Notes: generated from the sequence alone by a model not told the origin. Positions 1 through 13,452 are shown, counted from the stretch's first letter. The stretch is DNA of 19,868 nucleotides from Irineochytrium annulatum (GCA_027600665.1 JADGJL010000498.1:1-19868), one strand, 5' to 3'. Made by a program: numbers and translations.

Positions 1-1978
1 ACTATTAGCGAAAGCAACCCGAAAGGTCTTACAGTCGCAAGCCCGCACCGCCTCATGCCACTCCCGAAGCTCAACATCTGAAAACATTAATTTCAGGAGC
101 AACTTCGCTCATGACCTTACTGCATAGCGCTATTTTACGCCTCAAAACACAGATGCTAAAGGCGATCGGATTTTGGATGGAAAAACGCAAACATACTTCT
201 TGACGTCATCCGGATTGCTCGAGCTCAGCAGCTTGATGGCCATAAGATAGTAGGCAATACCGCTTTTGTACGACTTGAACTCGTTCGCTGCTCGATCACC
301 AGCCCGCCACAAAGCAATTTGCGCGACGGTAGCCGTGTTATTCGAAAGGTCGGAACGAGTAATCTCCTCAATAAGCTTCTTCGTCTGCTGCACGGCCTCG
401 TCGCTTGAGGTCTCAGGATCCAGCGAAGCCAAAAAATAAATCTTCGTGAGGCTGATTTTCTCAAAGAGCCGGGTATCCATTTTATCATGACCCAACGCTA
501 TTGAATCTGCTCCTTGAAGAGCAAGCTCGAAGCTTTTCTCCGAGATGATATGTAGGATGGATATGAAGCTAACCATCCTTTTATTTCCAGGCGGGATGAG
601 CAGACGAAATATCAAATCTCACATGTCGATGAAAGCTTCGCTATCCGCCAATATCGCCACATCTTTCCGCATCGACTGGTAGACTACATCTCAGATATAG
701 AGGCTAGAGCATTCCAGCAAACCATAATTGTATTCTTCGATCGGTCTCCCTTGCTCTTTCAAGATGGCGAACTTCAGGTAGTAAGCAGTTAAGGCCGCAA
801 GACCGGTAGCATCCTTATTGTTTCGTCATGACTTCATGAATATTCGAACTACCGGTAAAACGGCATCAACCGCGTTCTCGGCTCCATCATAGTTGCCTAG
901 CTTCATAAGCGACCTGGCCATTAATATCAAAAGCTCCGCCTACAATCGTTTAAGAGATTTCAGCAGAAAGAACCCACTTTCGCCTCCGAAGCGAACTTCC
1001 CTCGCAGGTCCGACTTCGTTAAAGCTTCCAGACCTTTCTTCAACCTTGTGCAGTCAGTTCAACGACACCATCATCAAGTAGTATACCATTGAAAGCGAAG
1101 CGAGTCATCGGTCGCATTCCGTGCGCAACGACTAACGACCTCCACCAAAATTTCCATCTGCGCCAAAATAATTTAAACGACGAAAGTTTACGCGTCAAAC
1201 CTCATTGTATCCAATCGCGTTGTCGGTGATAAAGCCAATCGCCTTATTCAATAACATGAATGCCACATTCGACTGATTTATTGACCAGAGCAGGTCTGCC
1301 TGATACACTCCAAGGATAAAGGATGCCTTCGCATCGAGGAGGCCGAAACTCTCATTCTCCATAAGCTGGGCCGCTTGCGTGTAACATGCCTCCGCTGATA
1401 TACCGTCAGAAATAGTCTTTATACAAGGAGCACCCCTTGTAAACTTCAAAGCATCGAACCACGCCTTTATAAAAACTCGGTAAACACGGATAGAACATGC
1501 TCATCGGATTCCCCACCCGTCCAACTTTGGTCGTCAACGTGACCAACTTCGATGCGGCGAGATGAGTCAGCGGGAACGTTTGCGAGGCTTTGATTAGCAG
1601 AAGCGCCGCATTCCGCATCTTGGCCACCATCTCGAAGCTCTCCTGGCCAGACTAAACGAGGAGAGCACGGTTCAACCTTGCATTATGCGGACCATGAAGA
1701 TCGCATACTTTGCGGTCGACGGACGAATTCCACAGATCAACCCCGGTCTTGTCCAGCTGCTCGCGCGCGTCGCTCGTCAGTGGCTTCGGCATCGCGCCAA
1801 AGTACGATGATAGGACCCCTTCGACGTCCTCCCAGGTTCCATCGAAGGGCAGTATCATAGCCATCCTACGTGTGAAATCGTCCAAGTCCGAAAAAGTGGC
1901 GCGGTGACAGTTATTTATTATTGATTGCATTTTGTAGATCATATTCACAGCAACGAAGTAAGAGATGGTTAAGGACAT
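1..1978 (-). CDS. ZIP4: SPO22/ZIP4-family meiotic TPR protein, 3' end beyond window
   Basis: Spliced model with exons 1978-1709, 1651-1517, 1464-1201, 1157-1087, 1044-978, 939-853, 813-723, 683-623, 577-197, 155-121 and 77-33; the last intron (GTAAGA donor at 32) leaves the window. The 10 complete introns are 38-57 nt and restore one frame of about 502 codons. Family signals are the N-terminal block KTGVDLWNSS, the helical block RNAALLLIKAS followed by KVGRAWFDAL, and the late block IALWRAGDRAAN then YKSGIAYYLMAIKLL, which is how SPO22/ZIP4/TEX11 proteins look (known: TPR scaffold of the synapsis initiation complex promoting meiotic crossovers). An in-frame TAG at 1654-1652 lies in an intron (GTATGC donor at 1708, TTTAG acceptor at 1652), so it is not a break. 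The start is uncertain: ATGs at 1978, 1942 and 1930 are all in frame, and the 1978 ATG begins one base after the NAS2 stop. The family call is by remembered motif pattern, so moderately sure. Confidence 0.72.
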
Positions 1979-1979
1979 A

Positions 1980-2731
1980 TCAAATGCTTGTCGGAACGAT
2001 GTGACATCCCAATAGACCATCCCCTTCCCACTTCCTCGGAGTTATTGTGATATCCGTAACTACGCCGGTCCGGTCCACGCTGACGCGAATCGGTTTCTTG
2101 CTTTAGCGTTAGTATTACACTCTTAAATGCAGCAACCTACATTCACATTCGCAGCCACAACCTCAGGGATGCCCTTAAGACCGCCATTGTTATTAGTTAC
2201 CTTTCCAAAACTGCAGAAGTTAGAAACACGACATCGTTTCAGCCTGTCCAACCTTAAGATCTTGTCGCCGATCCGTAAACCTCCTTGATCGGCCGGTGAC
2301 CCCGAAACTTTGTTTTTCACCAGGGCGAAAGGAATGCGCATGACCGGTGGTGCCGACTTGGCCTCGGCGAATACGTCGTGCATGGTGGCCTCAATCTCCT
2401 TCATCAGCAGCATGTGGTCGGTCCTGGCTGCGGGAAGTAAGCGTATGCTTAACATCTTCAAACGGGACATGCAAAACCATACCTGTTGCCAACATGGCCC
2501 TTGTGTGGCGGACGGTGTAAACGTCGACATCGGCTCTCGGAAAGCCATCCTTGTCGACCAGTGCAGCATTGATGTCGACGCCGTGCTGTGTCAGATTTTG
2601 AGCAACAACTTCCACATCTCGAAGTACCCAACTGAACGAATGACGTCTTCGAGGTCCTTGATGCGTCCTTCGAGCTCGTCCTTCTTGGCCGCCAGATCGT
2701 CGAACTTGCTCCGCGCTGTCATCCCCGTCAT
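1980..2731 (-). CDS. NAS2: 26S proteasome assembly chaperone Nas2 / PSMD9 (p27), PDZ protein
   Basis: Five exons (2731-2633, 2585-2483, 2427-2253, 2210-2141, 2096-1980) give an unbroken 187-residue protein, the usual size of Nas2/PSMD9. In order: an N-terminal coiled helix (KKDELEGRIKDLEDV), the diagnostic block ALVDKDGFPRADVDVYTVR, a linker helix, then a PDZ domain starting at GSPADQGGLRIGDKIL and ending with TPRKWEGDGLLGCHIVP. Known role: binds the C-terminal tail of the Rpt5 ATPase and holds it during assembly of the 19S regulatory base, then leaves. Introns are 42-55 nt, two with GTTGGG or GTTGGA donors. The ATG at 2731 was chosen because it precedes the conserved helix; the ATG at 2722 is an alternative. 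It is divergent from MCM6 and butts against the meiotic gene downstream. Confidence 0.9.
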
Positions 2732-2841
2732 CGCTACTGATGAGTGTTGGTGGTCAGTGATCGACAAGCCTTCTAGTTTTCGGACGTTTCTGAACGGACG
2801 CTTGATTAACTCGCAACCCACACAACACACCGCCCGCTAGA
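2732..2841. promoter_or_regulatory. Divergent NAS2/MCM6 intergenic promoter, 110 nt
   Basis: Only 110 nt separate the NAS2 start codon (2731, minus) from the MCM6 start codon (2842, plus), so both 5' leaders and both core promoters must fit here or reach into the neighbouring coding sequence. I see no clear TATA box and no MluI-box (ACGCGT) of the kind that drives cell-cycle MCM genes in yeast. The function is inferred from position only. Confidence 0.5.
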
Positions 2842-6243
<3,402 letters not shown>

Positions 6244-6644
6244 AGCGGTGTTGAAGTATAGTTATTCCTAAGATGGAGGTTGTCAGGACGAAAACTGGAC
6301 TATGAAAATATTTATTTAGTAAATTGAATACGCATATATGTGACAGTTACAACGACAGAGCATACACACAGTATGTGCGCAATGGTATTGACAACAGTTA
6401 CATCTGCTCACCCAAGGAGGGGTGTCGACTGAAGGACGCGTGGAATATGCTTACTGAAGTTTTCAACACGAAAAGCTAGACTAAATGCAATTAGTAGTAA
6501 GTAAACCCGGTTCACAAAGGCGAATATTTGTCATTTAACGCGATATGAGCGCCATTAGCTTACAACAGATGGGGGGTGTGGCGTAGTCGGCGGTCAAACA
6601 GTTCACGTTTTTCGAGTGTCCCCTCTTCTTCATCCATTGCCAAT
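6244..6644. other. MCM6-uL15 intergenic region: MCM6 3' UTR and uL15 promoter
   Basis: About 400 nt without a supported gene. The first part is AT-rich (around 6300-6340), fitting MCM6 3'-end formation, though no perfect AATAAA was noted. The last 30 bases before the uL15 ATG are pyrimidine-rich (CCCCTCTTCTTCATCC from 6620), a common feature just upstream of fungal ribosomal-protein start codons. Roles are inferred from position. Confidence 0.4.
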
Positions 6645-7490
6645 ATGGTGCGTGTGAACACGATCGGTCGTGCGTGCGGGAGGACGTTTTCTGCGTCCAC
6701 CGGAAGCTAAGCTCGCAGAGGAATGGTCACGGAAACGCGGAATCGCAAGGCTTTTAGGCGACGGGATGATATGATCGTGCGGGACGGCTGCTCGCGCTGG
6801 AGGCGTGCGGGAGGAGGCATGCGGATGGCGGTTGGAGGGTCGTGTTGTTGAAGGGCTTGCGGAGGGCTTCTGGAGGGGCTCACGAACCGCGCAAGCGATC
6901 TGAGACTAATTCCTTGCCAACAGCCGACCAGGCTTCACAAGAACAGGAAGTCCCGCGGACGTGAGTGGCTTTTGGAGTTTCCCGCTTTATATTCGCGAGG
7001 CTAACTCGCTTTTCTGCGCATTTAACAGACGTTTCTTGCGGCCACGGTCGTGTGGGCAAGCACCGCAAGCACCCCGGTGGTCGAGGTCTCGCCGGGGGCC
7101 AGCACCACCACCGGATCAACATGGACAAGTACCACCCTGGGTACTTCGGCAAAGTCGGTATGCGTCAGTTCCACGTGACGAAGAACCAGTACTTCTGCAA
7201 GACAATCAACCTCGACCGCATCTGGACGCTCGTGCCTGTGAAGGACAGGAAGGCGGCTGAGAAGAACCCCTCGGGTGCCGTGCCCGTTGTGGACCTTACG
7301 CGCTCGGTGTGTAGTTCTCGCAGGTGCTGGTAGTGTTGGTGGCTTATGGGGTTATTTTTAGGGCACCACCAAGCTCCTCGGCAAGGGGAAGCTCCCCAAG
7401 ATCCCATTTATCGTGAAGACCCGGCTCATCTCCCGGAAGGCCGAGCTCAAGATTGTCGCGGCGGGCGGGAAGGTCGAGCTGGTTGCTTGA
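6645..7490 (+). CDS. RPL28: 60S ribosomal protein uL15 (yeast Rpl28, human RPL27A)
   Basis: Exons 6645-6647, 6924-6960, 7029-7306 and 7362-7490 give 148 residues, against about 148-149 in the family. The protein starts [20 protein letters not shown] and carries the rRNA-binding block [19 protein letters not shown], then [16 protein letters not shown], and ends [10 protein letters not shown]. Known role: structural protein of the large subunit beside the peptidyl-transferase and exit-tunnel region. The first exon is only the ATG, followed by a 276-nt intron, far longer than most introns here; the donor is GTGCGT and the acceptor CCAACAG follows a CTAAT branch. ATG at 6645 is chosen because the conserved second residue (Pro) begins right after the acceptor. 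Intron lengths are 276, 68 and 55 nt. Confidence 0.93.
6648..6923 (+). other. Long first intron of uL15
   Basis: The intron is 276 nt in a region where nearly all introns are under 70 nt. Long first introns just after the start codon are common in fungal ribosomal-protein genes and may carry regulatory signals or snoRNAs. I found no convincing C/D or H/ACA snoRNA: one ATGATAT near 6767 and one CTGA near 6900 do not form good boxes. Confidence 0.6.
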
Positions 7491-7893
7491 TCTGGCTGTC
7501 ATGCGGGGGATGACGGTGATTTGGCCGCTAGAGATTTTGCTTCAGAGGGATATTCTTCGGGGTGAATTTCTGGTTTGCGCCGGGGTTGGGGTGTGTTGGT
7601 TGGATTTTGTTAAGACGATGTCTGCCGAAGCAGCTGTTAGCGCCTGTGGAAGCGACTTGTTTGCAATAAAGTTTATATATTGCAATGACATGAATTGTTA
7701 GGTGAATTTTTTTATGGGCGGCGTTTGCTCCCGAAGTTCGGCATTATATGGCCATCGCCCAGGAAATGAAGGTTTGCAAGCCCGTGTTTGCAGTGTGTCT
7801 CACACTCCGCACACTCCGCAATCTGCGACCGTAGGGTCGTGAATCGCGCCGTTCGTTATCCATTCTCGACTTTGTGGACCATCGACTGCTGCG
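7491..7893. other. uL15 3' UTR and upstream region of the membrane-protein gene
   Basis: Some 400 nt with no supported gene. Frames here look like random open stretches. It contains a clear poly(A) signal at 7665-7670 and then about 220 nt that should hold the promoter of the next gene. Confidence 0.45.
7665..7670 (+). terminator. Canonical AATAAA poly(A) signal, probably of uL15
   Basis: AATAAA lies 175 nt after the uL15 stop codon and is followed by a T/A-rich run (GTTTATATATTGC). A perfect hexamer in this position fits the 3' end of a highly expressed ribosomal-protein mRNA. No cleavage data are available. Confidence 0.5.
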
Positions 7894-8799
7894 ATGATCG
7901 AGAAGAAGGCAAGGGCACCACCGTCGAGGCTGGCAAACGAGATGAGAGGTGATGATAGCGACGACGACATCCCTCTTGCACAGTCGGCAGCCTTGCCACC
8001 CAGTGGCGTCGGGGAGCCAGCAGCCGTAGCCGAAGCTGACGCCGCCTCCGCATCCGGCCTTCCAAGTTCTTACTATCAACGATATACAAGGACGTACCAC
8101 ATAGGATCTTACTCTAAGACATCCACTGCCTCCTCGACCGCCCCGTCGCGCCCAACGCAAGCCCGCGGCGTGAACCTCTCTTCCCCGTCAATAAACGCTC
8201 CGCACCCCGGTTCCTCTTCCGTCGTGTCATCAGACCACCTCTCGGCCGCCGTCGACAACCTCTTCCGGATGGTCGAGCAGCGCGTCGTGCCGACAATCCC
8301 CAAACCATCGGCTACCGCGCAACCACCAACGCCCGGCGGGCCGCGCGACAGGTCCTCATGGACCTCGACGGCCATCCACTCAGAGGTATCGCGTTTGTAT
8401 CGGTTCGGCGAGAACGACCCAGAGACTCCAATGCCGACCGGCGTGGGATATCAGGAACCTGGGTACGGCGCGCCCGGGTTTGGATCCTTAGGCAGGCGGA
8501 AGTCCTGGTCAGGCGCGCTTGCGGACGGCAGGTCGCGGAGCCTGAAGCGGAATAAGAGCCGTGGCCGGAGTAGGGGATTAGACAAGGTCGAGGAGGATGA
8601 GGACGAGAGGAAGCGGGCGAGAATGGCGTTAATTATGTTCTTTGCCGGGTTTATCCTTTTCCCTTGTTGGTTTGTTGGCGCGACGTCGCGGTCGACGTCG
8701 AGATGGAGGGTCGCTAATTTAGTTATGTCAGTTTTGGTCATTCTGGGTATGCTTGCTGGAGCGGGGTTTGTTATTGTGAAGTTTGTGGTGAAGAAGTGA
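7894..8799 (+). CDS. Fungal membrane protein with two C-terminal TM helices, unknown function
   Basis: An intron-free 301-codon frame, which is notable because most of its neighbours are spliced. Residues 1-240 are hydrophilic and low in complexity: an acidic patch (DDSDDD near 20), Ser/Thr/Pro-rich stretches, a YHIGSYS block near 69 and a basic Arg/Ser/Lys cluster (RSRSLKRNKSRGRSRG) near 215. Then come an acidic/basic linker and two hydrophobic helices at about 244-263 and 273-299, ending KFVVKK. The final KK is at -1/-2, so it is not a classic KKXX retrieval signal. I do not recognise a named family. The shape, a long disordered N-terminus anchored by a two-TM hairpin, suggests a tail-anchored cytosolic regulator or tether, but that is inference. 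The start is the first in-frame ATG. Confidence 0.75.
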   Translation: MIEKKARAPPSRLANEMRGDDSDDDIPLAQSAALPPSGVGEPAAVAEADAASASGLPSSYYQRYTRTYHIGSYSKTSTASSTAPSRPTQARGVNLSSPSINAPHPGSSSVVSSDHLSAAVDNLFRMVEQRVVPTIPKPSATAQPPTPGGPRDRSSWTSTAIHSEVSRLYRFGENDPETPMPTGVGYQEPGYGAPGFGSLGRRKSWSGALADGRSRSLKRNKSRGRSRGLDKVEEDEDERKRARMALIMFFAGFILFPCWFVGATSRSTSRWRVANLVMSVLVILGMLAGAGFVIVKFVVKK

Positions 8800-9045
8800 G
8801 TTGAGTTCGTAAGCGATTGTTTTTTTTTTTATTATTAGCGCTTTCTGTTTCCGTTGTCGTTTCCCCTTCGCATTCTGTTTGCCTACAGTATATATCATTA
8901 TTGTTGGCACGTTTCTTTCGACACGCCTTTTCTGCACGTCTTTAATACTAACACTAAAGCTCTAGTTGCTACTTCTCCAGTGGACGCATACGTTGTAGTT
9001 GAAAATACACATGCGTGGGAGGTTAGAAAAAGGAGAATTCATTAA
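8800..9045. other. 3' flank of membrane-protein gene
   Basis: It starts with a T run (8819-8830) and an AT-rich segment, fitting 3'-end formation of the upstream gene. The stretch ending TTTAATACTAACACTAAAG near 8959 resembles an intron 3' end (TACTAAC branch and AAG), so an unannotated upstream exon of the next locus cannot be excluded. No frame here reads convincingly as protein. Confidence 0.3.
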
Positions 9046-9533
9046 TTACGTTCCACTATCCTTTCTTGCAAAGAGATACTGTTAGGAGCCACGCGATTCA
9101 CGTGCCAGTTGTGTATTAAATGTCAATCGCGTAAATCCGGCCTCTATCGGACGCCGGGAGGAGCCCAGGATGATACTCTGCTTTCACCCCCTCGTCCATC
9201 GTCGTCCTCGTCCGCTTCACCTCTATCTGGCTCGTTTTAACACCAACGTCCACCTCACCCAAACCTCCACGCTATACCCAGCAGCCAGATGCACGAGGCA
9301 TAGAGGGGCCGCCCCAAAGGGCTCTACCGAAAGGTCCAGGTGCTCCAATACGGCGCCTTTGACTGAGACTAACTTATGAGATCATCAGGGGCCCAACAGG
9401 TTAACAACGCCAGAAAAGGCAGGGCCTCGGCTGCAGGAAAGCCTTGACTCTCGAGGCTGTGGAATGTGGTATGTTTGCGGCGTGTATGGGAGCTTATGAT
9501 GCTAAATTATTGCTCTTGATGAGGGAAACGTAA
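9046..9533 (+). pseudogene. Possible small Pro/Ser-rich spliced gene or gene relic, unresolved
   Basis: Two adjacent frames look protein-like. Frame 1 is open from 9046 to the TAA at 9238-9240 and includes the Cys cluster CQLCIKC (9103-9123) then LLSPPRPSSSSSASPLSGSF. Frame 2 (open 9174-9339) continues as TPTSTSPKPPRYTQQPD and then RALPKGP. It splices well through a GTGCTC intron (9340-9380, branch GACTAAC) to exon 9381-9468, and through a GTATGT intron (9469-9523) to a TAA at 9531-9533. Frame 1 and frame 2 are offset by two bases near 9238, with no clean intron to join them, so this is either a broken gene, a sequence error, or two unrelated open stretches. No family recognised and no start codon assigned. 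Confidence 0.3.
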
Positions 9534-10183
9534 GGGAAGTGTTTATGCCTTTGACGCTTTTCGAAGGAGGCAGGATGACATGTACTTTCATTTACTACGA
9601 GATAAATGTCGTTTCTCACCGATACTCCGACATAAAAAAATAGCAATTGACTTCTTACTCGCGCATCGCCACTGAGTCTCAATGTAAAGGGTACCGCAAT
9701 CACGCAGGTTTTTAAGACAAGCGCCGCTATGTACGTAACTCAGTGTGCATAAGAGCTGCTGTCGGAGGCACGGGTCAGCGGGGCATCACATGCGACGACG
9801 AGACATCGCTTGCGGTTGTGGCGTTGGTCACGAGTGGGCTAAACCGCCAGGTCCAAAGAGGCTTGTGAATCCTCCATCGCGTGGCTGCTTCCTTCAGGCT
9901 TTCGCACCAACACAGCGGCTTCTTCGCTGGATCGTGGTGATCGTCGATAGCACACGTCGACGGAGCAGTTATTGCAGCATCCGCCTCTGCCTGACGTAAG
10001 AGACGTGCTTGTAGCAATCAGACTCCTCGTCGTTCAGTGGCAGTGGCTGATTGTGTGTCGCTGCAGCGATCTAGCGCGACGGCTCGGGCTTGACACTGTT
10101 GCGTGCGAGTACTCGCGGTACCTTAATTAAGGTGATCATGATATTGACTCGCTTTAGCGACTAAGCACAATTGTTTCGGCTCC
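9534..10183. promoter_or_regulatory. Upstream region of nitrate reductase
   Basis: About 650 nt with no supported gene; the open frames on both strands around 9745-10017 resemble no family I know. Two matches to the HGATAR core bound by AreA/NIT2 nitrogen GATA factors occur, AGATAA at 9600-9605 and CGATAG at 9945-9950, which would suit a nitrogen-repressed nitrate reductase promoter. Matches this short arise often by chance. A missing first exon of nitrate reductase may also lie here. Confidence 0.35.
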
Positions 10184-13087
10184 TTGCGGGTAGAACGACG
10201 ATTTAGGCTTATCGCTACAGAAGCGCCTATCACCGACGACACGCCAATTTACAATGCTGTCACATACTGGCGCAGGGCCAACGGGTACCCTCGAAGTCAA
10301 AGTGAAAATTACTCACAAAATCTTACAGCTTCCGCTCGTGCCGAGCAAGGAGAGGAAGGGGAAATTGTCGTCAGAAAACCGAACGGCAAGGGCAAAGATG
10401 AGAGCAAGTCTGAGGAGAAGTCACTTCAAGATACAAGCCCAGATGACCAAATTCCTCAGAACGACTTTCCCCCGGTGCACAACGGATGGTTTTGGAAAGA
10501 CTACATCAAGCGTTCACCCGATGGATGGATTGAAAGGAACCTTGATCTGCTTTACCACACCGGACCTTTGCCGCTAAACGGGGAGCCTTCAATGGAAAGC
10601 TTGATGTCGGCTGGTCTCATTACTCCGTCAAATCTACACTACGTTCGTAACCATGGGGTCGTCCCAAGATTGGATTGGGATTCGCATAGAATCTCGGTGG
10701 AGGGGTTAGTTCCGCGTCCTCAAACCTTCACTATGAATGAGATAGCGGCTTTTAAGTCAGTTAAACTTGCCGTCCAAGTCACCTGCGACGGCAATAGAAG
10801 GAAGGAGCTGAATGTCATTAAGCATACGGAGGGATTCAATTTCGGACCGGGCGCCACGGGGTGCTCCATGTGGAAAGGCGTACCTTTGTATGTTCTGCTC
10901 CGGCATTGCGGAATAACGTATGAGAGCGTGATAGAAGACGGAGAGGCGGAAGGATATCGTCGCAAGTTCGTCTGTTTCGACGGGTCGGATAAGCTCGCCA
11001 ATGGCATATATGGAGCAAGTGTGCCGCTCGAGTGGGCCGTCGACCCGTTAAAGGATTTTATCATCGCGTATGAAATGAACGACGCGCCCCTGCCTCCAGA
11101 TCACGGATTTCCTGCGCGGATGATTCTGCCTGGTATCGTTGGAGGCAGAATGGTGAAATGGCTGAAGCGGATTGTGATCTCGAACGAGGAGTCCACGAGT
11201 TGGTACCACGGCCGTGATAACAAGGTTCTTCCGTCCCACGTTGATAAAGCGATATCGGCAAAGTATTGGAACAAGCCGGAGTTTTCGTTGTACGAAATGT
11301 GTCTTAACTCCGTCATAACCTCACCCGAGCACGGGACGTGGATCGATATCATGAGAACTACCGATAAGATCCCGTTCAAAGGATTTGCATACTCGGGTGG
11401 CGGGCGAAGAATCATTTCTATTTTGCTGTCATTAGACGGCGGCGAATCTTGGAACGAGTGCGACTTCAAGTATCCTGAGAATGCAGTGCGGCATGGTAGC
11501 CGTTACTGGACTTGGTGCCTTTGGAGTACAGAGATTGCAGCCTGGCGATTGCTTGGGGCCAAAGAAGTTTCGGTACGTTGGCCTGATATGGAGAGCTTTT
11601 GTTTGACAATGATCAGGTCCGTGCAGTCGACGAGGCTCATAACACGCAGCCGGAAAAATTGTCGTGGAATCTATTAGGTACGCGTAAGCCCATTTTTAGC
11701 GCAATTGGTACTAAGGGGCGTAGGAATGATGAACAACGCGTATTATCGAGTTAAGCTGCGGTTCAGCGAGTTTGAAAAGACAGAAAGAGGGAAGAAACCG
11801 GAAGCGCCTCGACCATGGGTGCAGATTCAGCATCCCGTGCTTCCAGGTAGCGCAAGCGGTGGGTGGATGGCACCCGACGGAGAGACGGCCGATCGCGCGC
11901 AAATTTTAAATGGTGTTGTCACCGACATGGAAACGCTCGGATTTCACGGCAGCCTGACGGGTAAAGAGTTTACAATGGAGCAAGTTGCCCAGCACAACAA
12001 GCCTGACGATTGCTGGATTATTGTGGACGGTGCAATATATGACGTTACTATGTACATGGACGAACATCCTGGAGGCGGCGCCCCGCTGGCGTTGTTTGCT
12101 GGTGGCGATGCCTCCAAAGCGTTTCACGATATCCACGCGCACGATGCTTACGAGATTCTGAGCTGGTATCGAATCGGAATCCTTGAACGTCGTAATCTCG
12201 TTGCTCTCGGAGCAAAACCGAGAATAGATCACTTGGCTCTTATAACTGCGGAGAAATGGGTGGACGGCAAGATTGTAAAAGTGACCCAGGCGACCAAAGA
12301 CGTAAAGCGGATCCGGTTCGATTTGAAAGCGGGAGATTTGGATAAAGCGTGTAAAATTGGCCTTCCTGTCGGGCAACACGTTTTGTTGCAAGCGAATGTC
12401 CACGGTGTCGATATTGCGCGGCCATATACACCTATCACCCCTGTGGGTGAAGACGAAGATGACGGATGTCTAGAGTTCATCATCAAGATATCTCGCCCTA
12501 AGAACGGAGAATCCGCTGGGAGGCATTTGACCCCGTACCTCGACACATTAAAGGAGGGCGACGTGGTGAAGATGAAGGGGCCTTGCGGTCCTATTATCTA
12601 CTTCTCTGAGGACTGCTTCCTCTCGCATGGGAATATGTTTAAAGCGGAGCGGATCAATTGCGTCGCGGGAGGAACGGGGATAACGCCCATGTATCAGATT
12701 ATCCGCGGTGTCCTCAAAGGATCGGAGAAGGTGAAGGTGGCGTTGCTGTATGCAAACCACTCAGAATCCGACATTTTGATGGAACAAGAACTGGAGGAGA
12801 TGGCCGCCAAATTTCCTGATCGGTTTAAATATTGGCCGACCATCAGTAGCACGCACGATGATGGCAATTGGAAGGGCGGCGAAGGTCACGTAAGTATTTT
12901 TCATCAGTATTGAAAATGAAGGCTCATCAGCTATTAGATCAATATTCGGATGATGATCGGTCATTTGTTTGAAGCGAGTGACTCGGCAGTGTCGTTTGTG
13001 TGTGGACCTCCTGCCATGGTAGATGACGCGATTATTCCCTGCTTGCAAGAGATTGGTTTTAACCATCACAACATTTTTGGATTTTGA
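10184..13087 (+). CDS. niaD: Assimilatory nitrate reductase (NAD(P)H), 5' start unresolved
   Basis: Exons 10184-11572, 11617-11677, 11724-12889 and 12938-13087 give about 921 codons ending IFGF. Domains in order: molybdopterin domain with the Mo-ligand Cys in VTCDGNRRKEL and the block SNLHYVRNHG; Mo-cofactor dimerisation domain (FKGFAYSGGGRR, LSLDGGESW); cytochrome b5 domain with heme histidines in DEHPGGGAPL and AFHDIHAHDAYE; FAD domain with RPYTPITP; and NAD(P)H domain with AGGTGITPMYQII and VCGPPAMVDD. It reduces nitrate to nitrite in the cytosol, the first step of nitrate assimilation. All cofactor motifs look intact. The N-terminus is unsolved: the reading frame opens after a TGA at 10145-10147 and has no ATG before the conserved part; 10184 is only a TTG. 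An upstream exon ending at one of several AG sites (10157, about 10206 or 10219) is likely. Introns are 44, 46 and 48 nt. Confidence 0.93.
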
Positions 13088-13452
13088 GGCCTATTTAAGA
13101 CCTACATCGTTGCCTTCGTATGATTGCCTGCTCGTGTTTTTCCTGTTACATATTTTTGCCTTAAATGTATTTTATAATACAATCTTGATGACTAAATTTC
13201 GCGGAACTAAACAAATGATTTTCCTCCACGTCGTTCCACAAATACTAAGCCGGTGGATATGCCGCAGGTTGTGTTATTCTTGTGGTGGTCGCCTGTGGGA
13301 CGTAGGCTCTTCGGCGGTTTGGCGATACGGCGACTTCGGCGTTTGGCCACGCGGTATAAGAACCTTCCGTTCCAGCTGCATTCTTCTATCCCACCCTAAA
13401 CGCCGCAAACTGGAGCCGCGCAGATCAGTCGTTGCATTGGCAGTGGAAGAGG
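13088..13452. other. Nitrate reductase 3' UTR and EDEM-like gene promoter
   Basis: About 365 nt. The first half is AT-rich (TTTTATAATAC around 13170), fitting 3'-end formation. Open frames crossing it have no recognisable content. It should also hold the promoter of the downstream mannosidase; I see no convincing unfolded-protein-response element. Confidence 0.4.

Noticed and set aside
1652..1654. In-frame TAG in the ZIP4-like gene, suggesting a pseudogene
   Set aside because: The stop lies at the 3' end of a good 57-nt intron (GTATGC donor at 1708, TCCTCGTTTAG acceptor at 1652); removing it rejoins the conserved helices in frame.
6648..6923. Intronic snoRNA in the uL15 first intron
   Set aside because: Only poor box C (ATGATAT) and box D (CTGA) candidates, with no terminal stem and the wrong spacing.
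9103..9123. LIM or Zn2Cys6 zinc finger at the CQLCIKC cluster
   Set aside because: The remaining ligands of either finger are absent in this frame within reach; C-x2-C-x2-C alone is not enough.
9745..10017. Small genes on either strand upstream of nitrate reductase
   Set aside because: Both frames are open but mirror each other, have no splice logic or family resemblance, and look like chance open stretches in GC-rich DNA.
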